Below, one piece after another: positions 7,357 to 14,891 of a stretch of 35,288 nt of DNA. This stretch comes from Deltaproteobacteria bacterium (GTDB lineage: Bacteria > Desulfobacterota > Desulfobacteria > Desulfobacterales > BuS5). The position numbers and the translations under genes are program-made. Every line of letters starts with the position of its first letter. Position 1 is the first letter of the stretch. The notes beneath the pieces were generated by a model. It ran no database searches. It was not told the DNA's origin and saw only the letters and a program-made list of their open reading frames with translations. Location of the stretch: assembly GCA_021157555.1 (NCBI GenBank), contig JAGGWL010000357.1, positions 1 through 35,288 of the forward strand. Direction: 5' to 3'.

Positions 7357-8959
7357 CTCCTGTCCCCTCTTTTTTTGACAACTTGTATTGCAAACTATCT
7401 GCCAAAGCCTGCCAGCTTGCCTCTATTATATCTTCGGAAACACCTATAGTACTCCAGATATTGTTTGTGTCTCTGGATTCGATAATCACCCTGACCTTTG
7501 CCTTTGTTCCTTCTCGTCCGTCTATTACTCTTACCTTGAAATCTACAAGCTGGGTTGATGAGAGGACACCTGGATAAAATTTATTCAGAGCTTTGCGAAT
7601 TGCATTATCCAAAGCGCTTACAGGGCCATCTCCCTCGGCAACCGTAATCTTCTCGACTCCATTGGCTGAAATTTTAATAGAAGCCTGAGAGGTGCATGGC
7701 CTGTCTTTTTCCTTTATAATTGTAACCATAAAGGATTTTAACTCAAACATCGGCTTGAACTGATCTTTAAATCTTTCAATCAATAACTTTAATGAACCAT
7801 CGGCAGTCTCAAACTGATATCCCTGCTGCTCCAGCTCTTTTATTCGGGTTACCAGCCGGCTGCTGTCAACACCGTCAGCATCCAGGTCTATTCCCAGTTC
7901 TTTGGCTTTATATTCCACATTACTCTTTCCTGAAAGATCCGACATCAAAACCCGCCGCTTGTTTCCTACCAGCTCCGGCTGCATATGTTCGTAAGCCAGT
8001 GGATTTTTCATAATAGCGCTTACATGGATTCCGCCTTTATGCGCAAAAGCGCTTTTGCCAACAAATGGCCTGTTGTTCAGGGGCGTCATGTTAGCTGTAT
8101 CGCTTATAAATCTTGATAATTTCTTTAGTTTTTTAATATTTTCGCCGGAAAGACATTGCATTCCCATTTTTAATGCCAAAATCGGAATAATTGATGTAAG
8201 ATCCGCATTACCGCATCTTTCACCGTATCCGTTAATAGTGCCTTGTACCATAACAGCCCCTGCCTGAACTGCGATTATGGAATTAGCCACAGCAAGTCCA
8301 CTGTCATTATGTGTATGTATGCCGATTTTAACCGGAAGATGGTCATATTGATTATATTTTTGTTTCAACTTCTTTGTCAGACAGGAAATGATAGTTTGAA
8401 TGTCAAAGGGGAGCGTCCCTCCGTTAGTATCACATAGCACAAGAATATCCGCTCCGCCGTCTACAGCCGCAAAAAGAGATTGCAGGGCATATTCCTTGTT
8501 AGCTTTATATCCGTCAAAGAAATGTTCAGCATCAAAAATTACTTCGCGTCCCCTTTTTTTTAAAAAAGCAACGGAATCATTAATCATGGCAAGATTCTCT
8601 TCAAGGCTGTTCTGCATGATCTGCTCAACATGCAGATCCCAGGTTTTTCCAACTATGGCGACTGCCTCCGTGCCGCTGTTAAGAAGCGCTTTCAGATTAT
8701 TATCATTTTCAGGAGTAATCCCCTGTTTCCTTGTTGCTCCGAATGCGGTTAACCTGGCATTTTTAAAAGTTATTTCTTTTGCCATATCAAAGAAAAGCAT
8801 GTCCCTTGGATTGGAACCAGGCCATCCGCCCTCAATGTAATGGATACCCATATCATCAAGCTTTTGCGCAATGACAATTTTTTCTTTAGCTGTAAAGCTG
8901 ATATATTCTCCCTGGGTACCATCTCGCAGGGTGGTATCATACAACAAGACTGAATCCAT
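7346..8959 (-). CDS. cimA: (R)-citramalate synthase
   Basis: Condenses pyruvate with acetyl-CoA to citramalate, giving 2-oxobutyrate for isoleucine without threonine deaminase. It has 537 residues in the LeuA-like family of the TIGR00977 citramalate synthase type. YDTTLRDGTQGEYISF (7-22) is the diagnostic N-terminus, differing from the DGEQSPG of LeuA. HTHNDSGLA and YGERCGNAD form the metal and catalytic region. A LeuA_dimer domain occupies the last 130 or so residues. GGGAG precedes the ATG by 9 nt. Its position between ilvC and leuA supports the role. Homocitrate synthase is the main alternative and is less likely in this operon. Confidence 0.92.
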   Translation of the reverse strand: MDSVLLYDTTLRDGTQGEYISFTAKEKIVIAQKLDDMGIHYIEGGWPGSNPRDMLFFDMAKEITFKNARLTAFGATRKQGITPENDNNLKALLNSGTEAVAIVGKTWDLHVEQIMQNSLEENLAMINDSVAFLKKRGREVIFDAEHFFDGYKANKEYALQSLFAAVDGGADILVLCDTNGGTLPFDIQTIISCLTKKLKQKYNQYDHLPVKIGIHTHNDSGLAVANSIIAVQAGAVMVQGTINGYGERCGNADLTSIIPILALKMGMQCLSGENIKKLKKLSRFISDTANMTPLNNRPFVGKSAFAHKGGIHVSAIMKNPLAYEHMQPELVGNKRRVLMSDLSGKSNVEYKAKELGIDLDADGVDSSRLVTRIKELEQQGYQFETADGSLKLLIERFKDQFKPMFELKSFMVTIIKEKDRPCTSQASIKISANGVEKITVAEGDGPVSALDNAIRKALNKFYPGVLSSTQLVDFKVRVIDGREGTKAKVRVIIESRDTNNIWSTIGVSEDIIEASWQALADSLQYKLSKKEGTGDER

Positions 8960-8997
8960 GCTTTTCTTCTCCCTAAATTGAAAGATGCCGAATTTTT

Positions 8998-9019
8998 CTA
9001 TTTTTGTCCTCGTTCCTAA
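8998..9019. repeat. Isolated end of an AGGAACGGGGACG-family element
   Basis: ATTTTTGTCCTCGTTCCTAA matches the right-hand terminal repeat of the elements at 5684 and 14892. No matching left end is seen nearby. It sits between the cimA start and the hairpin element at 9025 and looks like a remnant. Confidence 0.45.
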
Positions 9020-9024
9020 GTCAT

Positions 9025-9132
9025 GTAATCGTTTACCAGTGCCTCAGGTGTATGCGTTCAGGGCGAGTGACTATAGTAAACCTATGTCGCTTGCCCTGAA
9101 CGTGTGCAGATGAGGCACTGGTGAACGATTAC
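9025..9132. repeat. Long imperfect hairpin abutting the ilvC stop codon
   Basis: Two 47-nt arms (9025-9071 and 9086-9132) with eight mismatches by my alignment, separated by a 14-nt loop. It begins directly next to the ilvC stop codon (0 nt) in the transcribed direction. Six of the eight mismatches are G.U-compatible in plus-strand RNA and would be A.C in the operon mRNA. No T tract follows, so it is not a classical terminator. It may be a mobile palindromic element or a processing/stability structure between ilvC and cimA. Confidence 0.75.
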
Positions 9133-10185
9133 TTATTTTTTTATGTTCTCAGGCCTTAATGAGCGAACTGCTGCTCCTGCCAGCCACATCTCGGAATTTT
9201 TTATCTTGTTTAATTCTGCTGTAAGTTTTTTCTGATAATCAGGAGCGCTGTTTACTTCCAGAACCCGTTCTGTTTCTTTACCAGTTTTAACCCGGTCGTA
9301 TAAATCTTCAAAAACAGGAGTAACCGCATCCCTGAATTTCGGCGCCCAGTCCAATGCGCCCCTCTGTGCTGTAGCGCTGCAATTTGAAAACATCCAGTCC
9401 ATGCCATTTTCACCGACCAGTCTTATGAGGCTTTGGGTCAGTTCTTCGACGGTTTCATTAAATGCTTCACTGGGGGAGTGCCCGTTTTTTCTTAATATAT
9501 TATATTGGGCTTCCATGGTGCCAGCCAGGCAGCCCATAAGAACGCCGCGTTCGCCGGTCAAATCGCTGTACACCTCATTTTCAAAAGTAGTTGGAAAAAG
9601 ATATCCTGATCCTATGGCTATTCCCAGGGCAAGGGTTCTTTCTTTGGCTCTCCCTGTATAATCCTGAAAAACCGCATAGCTTGAATTAATACCGCTGCCA
9701 TCAAGAAAATTTCTGCGTACATTAGTGCCTGAACCTTTTGGAGCCACCAGAATAACATCAATATTGCCAGGAGGTACAATTTTGGTTTGATCTTTATAAA
9801 CAATTGAAAACCCATGTGAAAAATATAAGGCATCGCCTTCATTAAGGCATTTTTTTACTATAGGCCAGGTGGCAGTCTGACCAGCATCGGAAAGGAGTTC
9901 TTTAATAATTGTCCCCTGTTTTGCAGCTTCTTCAAGAGGAAAAAGAGTTTTACCTGGAACAAAACCATCTTTAATCGCTTTCTCCCAGTAAGAGTCTCCT
10001 TCAAGCTGTCCTATGATAACGTTAAAGCCGTTATCCTTGAGATTCAAAGCCTGCGCAGGACCCTGAACCCCGTATCCAAGCACAACTATGGTCTCATCTT
10101 TAAGCACTTCTCTGGCTTTATCCAGGGAAAACTCTTCCCTGGTAACAACATCTTCTACTACTCCTCCAAAGTCTATCTTACCCAT
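9133..10185 (-). CDS. ilvC: Ketol-acid reductoisomerase
   Basis: Converts acetolactate and acetohydroxybutyrate to the dihydroxy acids with NAD(P)H and Mg2+. It has 350 residues from the ATG at 10185, which has AAGGAG upstream; a longer frame to 10239 would run into ilvN and lacks support. The Rossmann motif is GYGVQGPAQALNLKDNG rather than the common bacterial GYGSQGHAHALNL, placing it in a divergent class I branch. The metal-site region SDLTGERGVLMG and the knotted C-terminal domain are present. The gap to ilvN is 19 nt. The long hairpin at 9025-9132 follows its stop directly. Confidence 0.95.
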   Translation of the reverse strand: MGKIDFGGVVEDVVTREEFSLDKAREVLKDETIVVLGYGVQGPAQALNLKDNGFNVIIGQLEGDSYWEKAIKDGFVPGKTLFPLEEAAKQGTIIKELLSDAGQTATWPIVKKCLNEGDALYFSHGFSIVYKDQTKIVPPGNIDVILVAPKGSGTNVRRNFLDGSGINSSYAVFQDYTGRAKERTLALGIAIGSGYLFPTTFENEVYSDLTGERGVLMGCLAGTMEAQYNILRKNGHSPSEAFNETVEELTQSLIRLVGENGMDWMFSNCSATAQRGALDWAPKFRDAVTPVFEDLYDRVKTGKETERVLEVNSAPDYQKKLTAELNKIKNSEMWLAGAAVRSLRPENIKK

Positions 10186-10204
10186 TTTATTCTCCTTATT
10201 TTTT

Positions 10205-10702
10205 CTATTTTTTTGTATATTGATCACGCAGCAGCGCAATAATACCGGTTTTGACTATCTCCTTAATGCCTATGGGCTTAAGAAGTTTTAAAATAGCATC
10301 GATTTTACTCTGATCTCCGGTTGTTTCTATAATATAATGTTCTATTCCCACATCAACAACTTTACACCTGAATATATCCACCATTCTTAAAATTTCAGCG
10401 CGATGTTCCGATTTTGCCGTTACCTTGATCAAAACCATCTCCCGCTGAACATATTCCGCACCTGTAAAATCATTTACCTTGATCACATTGATCAGTTTGT
10501 TAAGCTGTTTCTCTATCTGTTCTATAACAGGCGCATCGGCTTTCGTAACAAGAGTAATACGGGAAACCAGAGGATCCATGGTTTCGGCAACAGCCAGACT
10601 TTCAATATTGTATCCCCTGCCGCTGAAAAGGCCTACTATTCTTGAAAGTACGCCCGGCTTGTTATCAACCAGAATTGAGAGAACATGTTTTTCTATTGTC
10701 AT
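10205..10702 (-). CDS. ilvN: Acetolactate synthase small (regulatory) subunit
   Basis: The 165-residue regulatory partner of IlvB, which usually confers valine feedback inhibition. An N-terminal ACT domain (residues 5-75) has the typical VDNKPGVLSRIVGLFSGRGYNIESL pattern in part (NKPGVLSRIVGLF). The C-terminal ALS_ss domain runs from about residue 85 to the end. AAGGGA precedes the ATG. This is the long IlvH-like form, with both domains complete. A palindromic element fills the 164 nt between ilvB and this gene. Confidence 0.95.
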   Translation of the reverse strand: MTIEKHVLSILVDNKPGVLSRIVGLFSGRGYNIESLAVAETMDPLVSRITLVTKADAPVIEQIEKQLNKLINVIKVNDFTGAEYVQREMVLIKVTAKSEHRAEILRMVDIFRCKVVDVGIEHYIIETTGDQSKIDAILKLLKPIGIKEIVKTGIIALLRDQYTKK

Positions 10703-10720
10703 GATAACATCCCTTTCTAT

Positions 10721-10865
10721 TAGTGCCCGAACGAAAACTATAAAATTTTTTCAAGTTCAAGGAAGGAAAAAAAATTAACCACAGGAATACATTAAGTATT
10801 TTGAGGATTAAATTTTTTTCCTGACGCAGAAATTGGAAAAATTAGCAGTTTTCGTTCAGGCACTA
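10721..10865. repeat. MITE-like palindromic element between ilvB and ilvN
   Basis: 145 bp with 19-bp terminal inverted repeats TAGTGCCCGAACGAAAACT and AGTTTTCGTTCAGGCACTA (one mismatch). The interior shares the core CAGGAATACATT-AGTATTTTG and AGGATTAAA with the element at 12584. It starts 1 nt after the ilvB stop codon. It has no coding capacity. Confidence 0.8.
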
Positions 10866-10866
10866 T

Positions 10867-12552
10867 CTATACTAAAAGCATTTCTGTTATGGAAGCGCCT
10901 GCAGGAACCATAGGATAAACAGACTCTTCCCTTTCCACAACAAACTCCATTATAACTGTCTTTTTGGAAGAAAGGCCTTCTGACAGCACACGCTCAACAT
11001 CTTCCGGTTTTGAGGCTCTTAAACCTACTGCTCCATAAGCTTCTGCAAGCTTGACAAAATCCGGGGCATGCTCCATGCCGGTGCTTGAATAACGTTTATC
11101 GTAAAATAATTCCTGCCACTGTCTCACCATGCCAAGATACTGGTTGTTCAGAATAACAATATTTATCGGAAGATTATATTGAACAGCAGTTGCCAGTTCC
11201 TGACTGTTCATCTGAATACTGCCATCGCCGGCTATATCGACAACAATCTTATTCGGGCATGCGACCTGGGCACCGATAGCCGCAGGCAGTCCGAATCCCA
11301 TACATCCCAGGCCGCCTGAGGTAATAAAATGGTTAGGCTCATCAAAATGATAATACTGGGCTGCCCACATCTGGTTTTGCCCCACTTCCGTAGTTATAAT
11401 GGCCTTTCCCTTGGTTAATTCATAAAGCTTGTCAACTACATATTGAGGTTTGATAATATCAGTTTGAGTGTAAGATAACGGCATGGTGTTCATCCACTCA
11501 TTAATTTTATCGAACCACTTCTTGCGCTTCTGACTTATATCACCGAAATCTTCATTTTTTATCAAATTATTAAGATGATTCAGTGTGATTTTGCAATCTC
11601 CAACAACAGGCACCGAAACCGAAATATTCTTCTGAATAGATGTGGGATCAATATCTATATGAACAATTTCCGCATTTGAGGCGAATGTATCTGTTCTTCC
11701 CGCGACACGATCATCGAAACGGACACCTACGGCAATCAGTAGATCGCATTCTCCTATGGCCATGTTGGACCTGTATGTGCCATGCATACCGACCATCCCC
11801 AACCACAAAGGATCAGATGCAGGAAATCCCCCCAGCCCCATTAAAGAGGCAGTTACGGGTATCAGGGTTTTACGCGCAAATTCAGTTAGTTCTTCATGCG
11901 CTTTGGAAAGGATAATGCCGCCGCCTGCAAAAATAACAGGTTTTTTGGCCTTTTTAAGCAGTTTTACAACCTTGTTGAGTTGTTTAATGTTCGGATTGTA
12001 AGTTGGATTGTAAGATCTTAGCCTTACTTTTTTAGGTGATATATATTCAGCGAGTTCATTAACAATATCCTTTGGTATATCAATCAACACCGGTCCGGGA
12101 CGACCTGAACCTGCTATATAAAAAGCTTCTTTAATGGTTTTTGCAAGATCCTCTATATTTTTGACAAGATAATTATGTTTTGTGCAAGGTCTGGTTATTC
12201 CAACTATATCGACTTCCTGGAAAGCATCATTTCCAATAAGTTTAGTGGGGACCTGGCCTGTTATAATAACTATTGGAATTGAATCCATATATGCTGATGC
12301 TATGCCGGTAACAGTATTGGTGGCACCGGGTCCTGATGTTACCAGGCAAACTCCGATTTTGCCGGCCGCTCTTGCATATCCGTCAGCAGCATGAACAGCT
12401 CCCTGCTCGTGGCGCACAAGAATATGACGCATTTCCGTTCTGGCAAGTTCATCATATATATCCAGTACTGCTCCGCCGGGATATCCAAAAATTGTATCAA
12501 CGCCCTCTTCTTTGAGAGCCCTCATAAGGATCTGCGCACCTGTAAGTTTCAT
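10867..12552 (-). CDS. ilvB: Acetolactate synthase large (catalytic) subunit
   Basis: ThDP-dependent condensation of pyruvate with pyruvate or 2-oxobutyrate, the first step shared by the branched-chain pathways. It is 561 residues from the ATG at 12552, which has GGAAGG 7 nt upstream; in-frame upstream codons reach 12606 but enter the repeat region. GYPGGAVLDIYDEL (23-36), the catalytic Glu49 in VRHEQGAVH, RFDDRVAGR, and the ThDP motif AGDGSIQMN...NN are intact. Three domains of the POX/AHAS fold are complete. It pairs with ilvN downstream. Confidence 0.96.
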   Translation of the reverse strand: MKLTGAQILMRALKEEGVDTIFGYPGGAVLDIYDELARTEMRHILVRHEQGAVHAADGYARAAGKIGVCLVTSGPGATNTVTGIASAYMDSIPIVIITGQVPTKLIGNDAFQEVDIVGITRPCTKHNYLVKNIEDLAKTIKEAFYIAGSGRPGPVLIDIPKDIVNELAEYISPKKVRLRSYNPTYNPNIKQLNKVVKLLKKAKKPVIFAGGGIILSKAHEELTEFARKTLIPVTASLMGLGGFPASDPLWLGMVGMHGTYRSNMAIGECDLLIAVGVRFDDRVAGRTDTFASNAEIVHIDIDPTSIQKNISVSVPVVGDCKITLNHLNNLIKNEDFGDISQKRKKWFDKINEWMNTMPLSYTQTDIIKPQYVVDKLYELTKGKAIITTEVGQNQMWAAQYYHFDEPNHFITSGGLGCMGFGLPAAIGAQVACPNKIVVDIAGDGSIQMNSQELATAVQYNLPINIVILNNQYLGMVRQWQELFYDKRYSSTGMEHAPDFVKLAEAYGAVGLRASKPEDVERVLSEGLSSKKTVIMEFVVEREESVYPMVPAGASITEMLLV

Positions 12553-12583
12553 AGGTTTTCCTTCCATAAAATTAATTACAAAC

Positions 12584-12741
12584 TGAGACCTTTGCAAAAT
12601 GTTCAATTTCGTTCGAGTTCAAGAAAGGCGAAAATTTTAACCGCAGGAATACATTGAGTATTTTGAGGATTAAAACCCTTTTTAAGATCAGGTTGCCTGA
12701 CGCCAAAATCGGGCAAAAGGGGGCGTTTTGCAAAGGTCTCA
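12584..12741. repeat. MITE-like palindromic element between ilvD and ilvB
   Basis: 158 bp with perfect 16-bp terminal inverted repeats TGAGACCTTTGCAAAA and TTTTGCAAAGGTCTCA. The interior core (about 12617-12676) closely matches the interior of the element at 10721 although the termini are unrelated. It begins 2 nt after the ilvD stop codon. No coding capacity. Confidence 0.85.
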
Positions 12742-12743
12742 AA

Positions 12744-14408
12744 CTATTGAACAATCGCTCCCTTACTGGCAGATGAAACCATCCGTGCATATCTTGCCAT
12801 ATATCCCTCTTTTATCTTGGGTTCAGGAGCAGACCAGGCTGAAAGTCTTTTTTTAATTTCCTCTTCAGAAACCTTTAAAGTAATCTTTTTTTCCGGAATA
12901 TCAATAGCAATAATATCTCCTTCCTCAACAATTGCAACAGGTCCCCCCTGCATAGCTTCGGGTGAAATATGCCCTATTGATGCTCCTTTGGTTCCTCCTG
13001 AAAAACGCCCGTCCGTTAGGAGTGCCACATGCGCGTCAAGCTTCATTCCCGCAATTGAAGATGTCGGTGTCAGCATTTCACGCATGCCAGGCCCGCCCAT
13101 CGGCCCTTCGTACCGGATTAAAATAACATCACCTTTTTTTATCCTGCCATTCATTATGGCATCTGTAGCATCCTCTTCCGATTCATATACCCGTGCAGGG
13201 CCTTCATGACGTAACATTTCATCAAGTACTGCGGATTGTTTTACAACGCATCCATCAGGGGCAAGATTGCCGAATAAAACGGCGAGTCCGCCTTCCTTAT
13301 GATATGGATTATCAATCGGCCTGATAATATTTTCATCTTTAATAAATTGCTCTTTAATATTTTCACCTACGGTCTTTCCTGTGACGGTTATAGCTTGCTC
13401 ATTAATCAAACCTGTTTTTGCAATTTCCTTTATAACAGCCTGAATGCCTCCGGCAAGGTTCAGATCCTCCATGTGATGTATTCCACCCGGGCTTAATGAA
13501 CAAATATGGGGCACTTGTGCGCTGATTTCATTGATCATGTCAAGATTTATGTTTATATTCGCTTCTTTGGCAATTGCCGGTAAATGAAGAATAGTATTTG
13601 TTGAGCATCCCAGCGCCATATCTACAACCAGGGCATTTTTAAAAGCCTCTTTGGTCATAATCTGCCTAGCGGTTATATTTTTTTCAAAAAGGCTTACAAT
13701 TTTCATCCCCGCCTCTTTTGCCAAACGGACCCTGGCAGACATGACAGCCGGGATAGTGCCGTTGCCAGGCAAGCCCATCCCTATTACTTCAGTCAGGCAG
13801 TTCATGGAATTGGCCGTAAACATACCGGCGCATGATCCGCATGTGGGACAAGCTGAATTTTCAATTTCATTTAAGCGCTCTTTGCTCATATTACCAGACT
13901 GAACAGCACCAACCGCTTCGAAAACAGTCACCAGATCTATTGCCCCTGAACCATCCGGATCTTTACCGGCCAGCATGGGGCCTCCGCTGATAAAAATTGT
14001 AGGGATATCAAGGCGGGCCGCCGCCATGAGCATGCCCGGCACAATTTTATCGCAATTTGTCACCATCACTATGGCATCCAATGCATGGGCTATTCCCATT
14101 ACTTCAACGGAATCTGCGATAAGCTCCCTGCTTGCCAGAGAATATTTCATCCCGATGTGATTCATGGCAATACCGTCACAAACACCAATGACGCCGAATT
14201 CACAAGGCGTACCACCGGCCATGTAAATACCGGCCTTTACCGCCTCTGCGATTCTGTTCAAATGAACATGGCCTGGAATCAGGGTGTTGGCTGAATTAGC
14301 AATCCCTATAAGTGGTCTTTGAAGCTCTTCATCAGTATAGCCGATAGCCTTGAAAAGACTGCGATGAGGTGCTCTTTCAATACCTTTTTTAACATTGTCA
14401 CTTTTCAT
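12744..14408 (-). CDS. ilvD: Dihydroxy-acid dehydratase
   Basis: Iron-sulfur enzyme that dehydrates dihydroxyisovalerate and dihydroxymethylvalerate to the 2-oxo acids. It is 554 residues from the ATG at 14408. A TTG three codons earlier (14417) is too close to the GGAG site to be favoured. The cluster cysteines lie in VTNCDKIVPGM (Cys119) and CPTCGSCAGMF (Cys190, Cys193). GRFSGGTKGASIGHISPEA marks the C-terminal domain. This is the first structural gene of the operon. It directly follows the leader peptide and terminator at 14423-14619, so it is likely controlled by transcription attenuation. Confidence 0.96.
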   Translation of the reverse strand: MKSDNVKKGIERAPHRSLFKAIGYTDEELQRPLIGIANSANTLIPGHVHLNRIAEAVKAGIYMAGGTPCEFGVIGVCDGIAMNHIGMKYSLASRELIADSVEVMGIAHALDAIVMVTNCDKIVPGMLMAAARLDIPTIFISGGPMLAGKDPDGSGAIDLVTVFEAVGAVQSGNMSKERLNEIENSACPTCGSCAGMFTANSMNCLTEVIGMGLPGNGTIPAVMSARVRLAKEAGMKIVSLFEKNITARQIMTKEAFKNALVVDMALGCSTNTILHLPAIAKEANININLDMINEISAQVPHICSLSPGGIHHMEDLNLAGGIQAVIKEIAKTGLINEQAITVTGKTVGENIKEQFIKDENIIRPIDNPYHKEGGLAVLFGNLAPDGCVVKQSAVLDEMLRHEGPARVYESEEDATDAIMNGRIKKGDVILIRYEGPMGGPGMREMLTPTSSIAGMKLDAHVALLTDGRFSGGTKGASIGHISPEAMQGGPVAIVEEGDIIAIDIPEKKITLKVSEEEIKKRLSAWSAPEPKIKEGYMARYARMVSSASKGAIVQ

Positions 14409-14422
14409 TATTTTCAATCTCC

Positions 14423-14466
14423 AAAAAAAAATCCGTTATCAGTTTTGTACGCTGATAACGGATTTT
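14423..14466 (-). terminator. Intrinsic terminator (attenuator) in the ilvD leader
   Basis: In the operon's sense direction a 15-bp stem (14466-14452 with 14442-14428; core AATCCGTTATCAG / CTGATAACGGATT) with a 9-nt loop is followed directly by a run of eight or more T. It ends a few bases before the ilvD ribosome site. A strong terminator placed upstream of the first gene of an operon is the hallmark of attenuation. Confidence 0.92.
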
Positions 14467-14499
14467 ATAAATTAGATATAAAATTAAGTCATCATCAGC
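14451..14499 (-). promoter_or_regulatory. Antiterminator pairing competing with the attenuator
   Basis: GCTGATGATG (14499-14490) can pair over 10 bp, including G.U pairs, with CGTTATCAGC (14460-14451). The latter is part of the 5' arm of the terminator, so the two structures exclude each other. The upstream half overlaps the leader-peptide stop codon. A ribosome that finishes the leader would cover it and let the terminator form; one stalled at earlier Ile/Leu/Val codons would leave it free. Confidence 0.75.
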
Positions 14500-14575
14500 C
14501 ATCATCCTGCAGGCAGACAAGAATCTCCACCAATAGAGATAGAAGACTAATAATAATGACTAAAGATATATTCAT
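14495..14575 (-). CDS. Branched-chain amino acid leader peptide
   Basis: A 26-codon reading frame beginning MNISLVIIISLLSLLVEIL. Five Ile, seven Leu and three Val make 15 of 26 residues, including three consecutive Ile codons. It ends with TGA 28 nt before the terminator stem. It resembles the enteric ilv leader peptides in role, not in sequence. It has no obvious Shine-Dalgarno of its own, but its ATG overlaps the stop of an upstream short frame (ATGA), which suggests coupled initiation. Its job would be to sense charged tRNA for Ile, Leu and Val and set readthrough into ilvDBNC-cimA-leuA. This is read directly from sequence; expression is untested. Confidence 0.85.
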   Translation of the reverse strand: MNISLVIIISLLSLLVEILVCLQDDG

Positions 14576-14619
14576 TGGTAAGCTTTTTTAAAAGTTGTTT
14601 TCTGAAGCAGACTATTCAT
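14572..14619 (-). CDS. Short upstream reading frame coupled to the leader peptide
   Basis: A 15-codon frame, MNSLLQKTTFKKAYQ, with a GGAGG (14631-14635) 11 nt before its ATG, close to the predicted transcript 5' end. Its TGA overlaps the ATG of the branched-chain leader as ATGA. It may simply deliver ribosomes to the leader peptide. It is not enriched in branched-chain residues. Real translation is an inference from the GGAGG and the overlap. Confidence 0.5.
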   Translation of the reverse strand: MNSLLQKTTFKKAYQ

Positions 14620-14654
14620 TTTATAAATAGCCTCCATTTACAATAGCTGAACTT

Positions 14655-14683
14655 TTTCTAACAACCATAAAAAGCATTGTCAA
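14655..14683 (-). promoter_or_regulatory. Promoter of the ilvD-leuA operon
   Basis: On the minus strand TTGACA (14683-14678) and TAGAAA (14660-14655) are separated by exactly 17 nt, matching a sigma-70-type promoter. Transcription would begin near 14648, a few bases before the GGAGG of the leader. The 208 nt between this promoter and the repeat at 14892 contain nothing I can identify. Confidence 0.7.
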
Positions 14684-14891
14684 ACTGTTTTTTTAATTTT
14701 TTTTATCCTTCATTTCCTGTTTTACACTTTTTCTATGTTGGTTCTCGCCTGGTTTCCAGCAATTCCCCTTTTTATCTCTAAAAATAATTTAAAAAATCAG
14801 GGAGGACACTTATGGCCTAAAGTTATTTTATTTATCGCCGATAATAGAATTAAGAAACTGAAACGAAATAATTTCGCGGCATTTTTAATTC

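Noticed and set aside
8400..8840. 146-codon plus-strand frame opposite cimA
   Set aside because: Antisense to the conserved catalytic barrel of cimA; composition is that of a reverse-complement frame.
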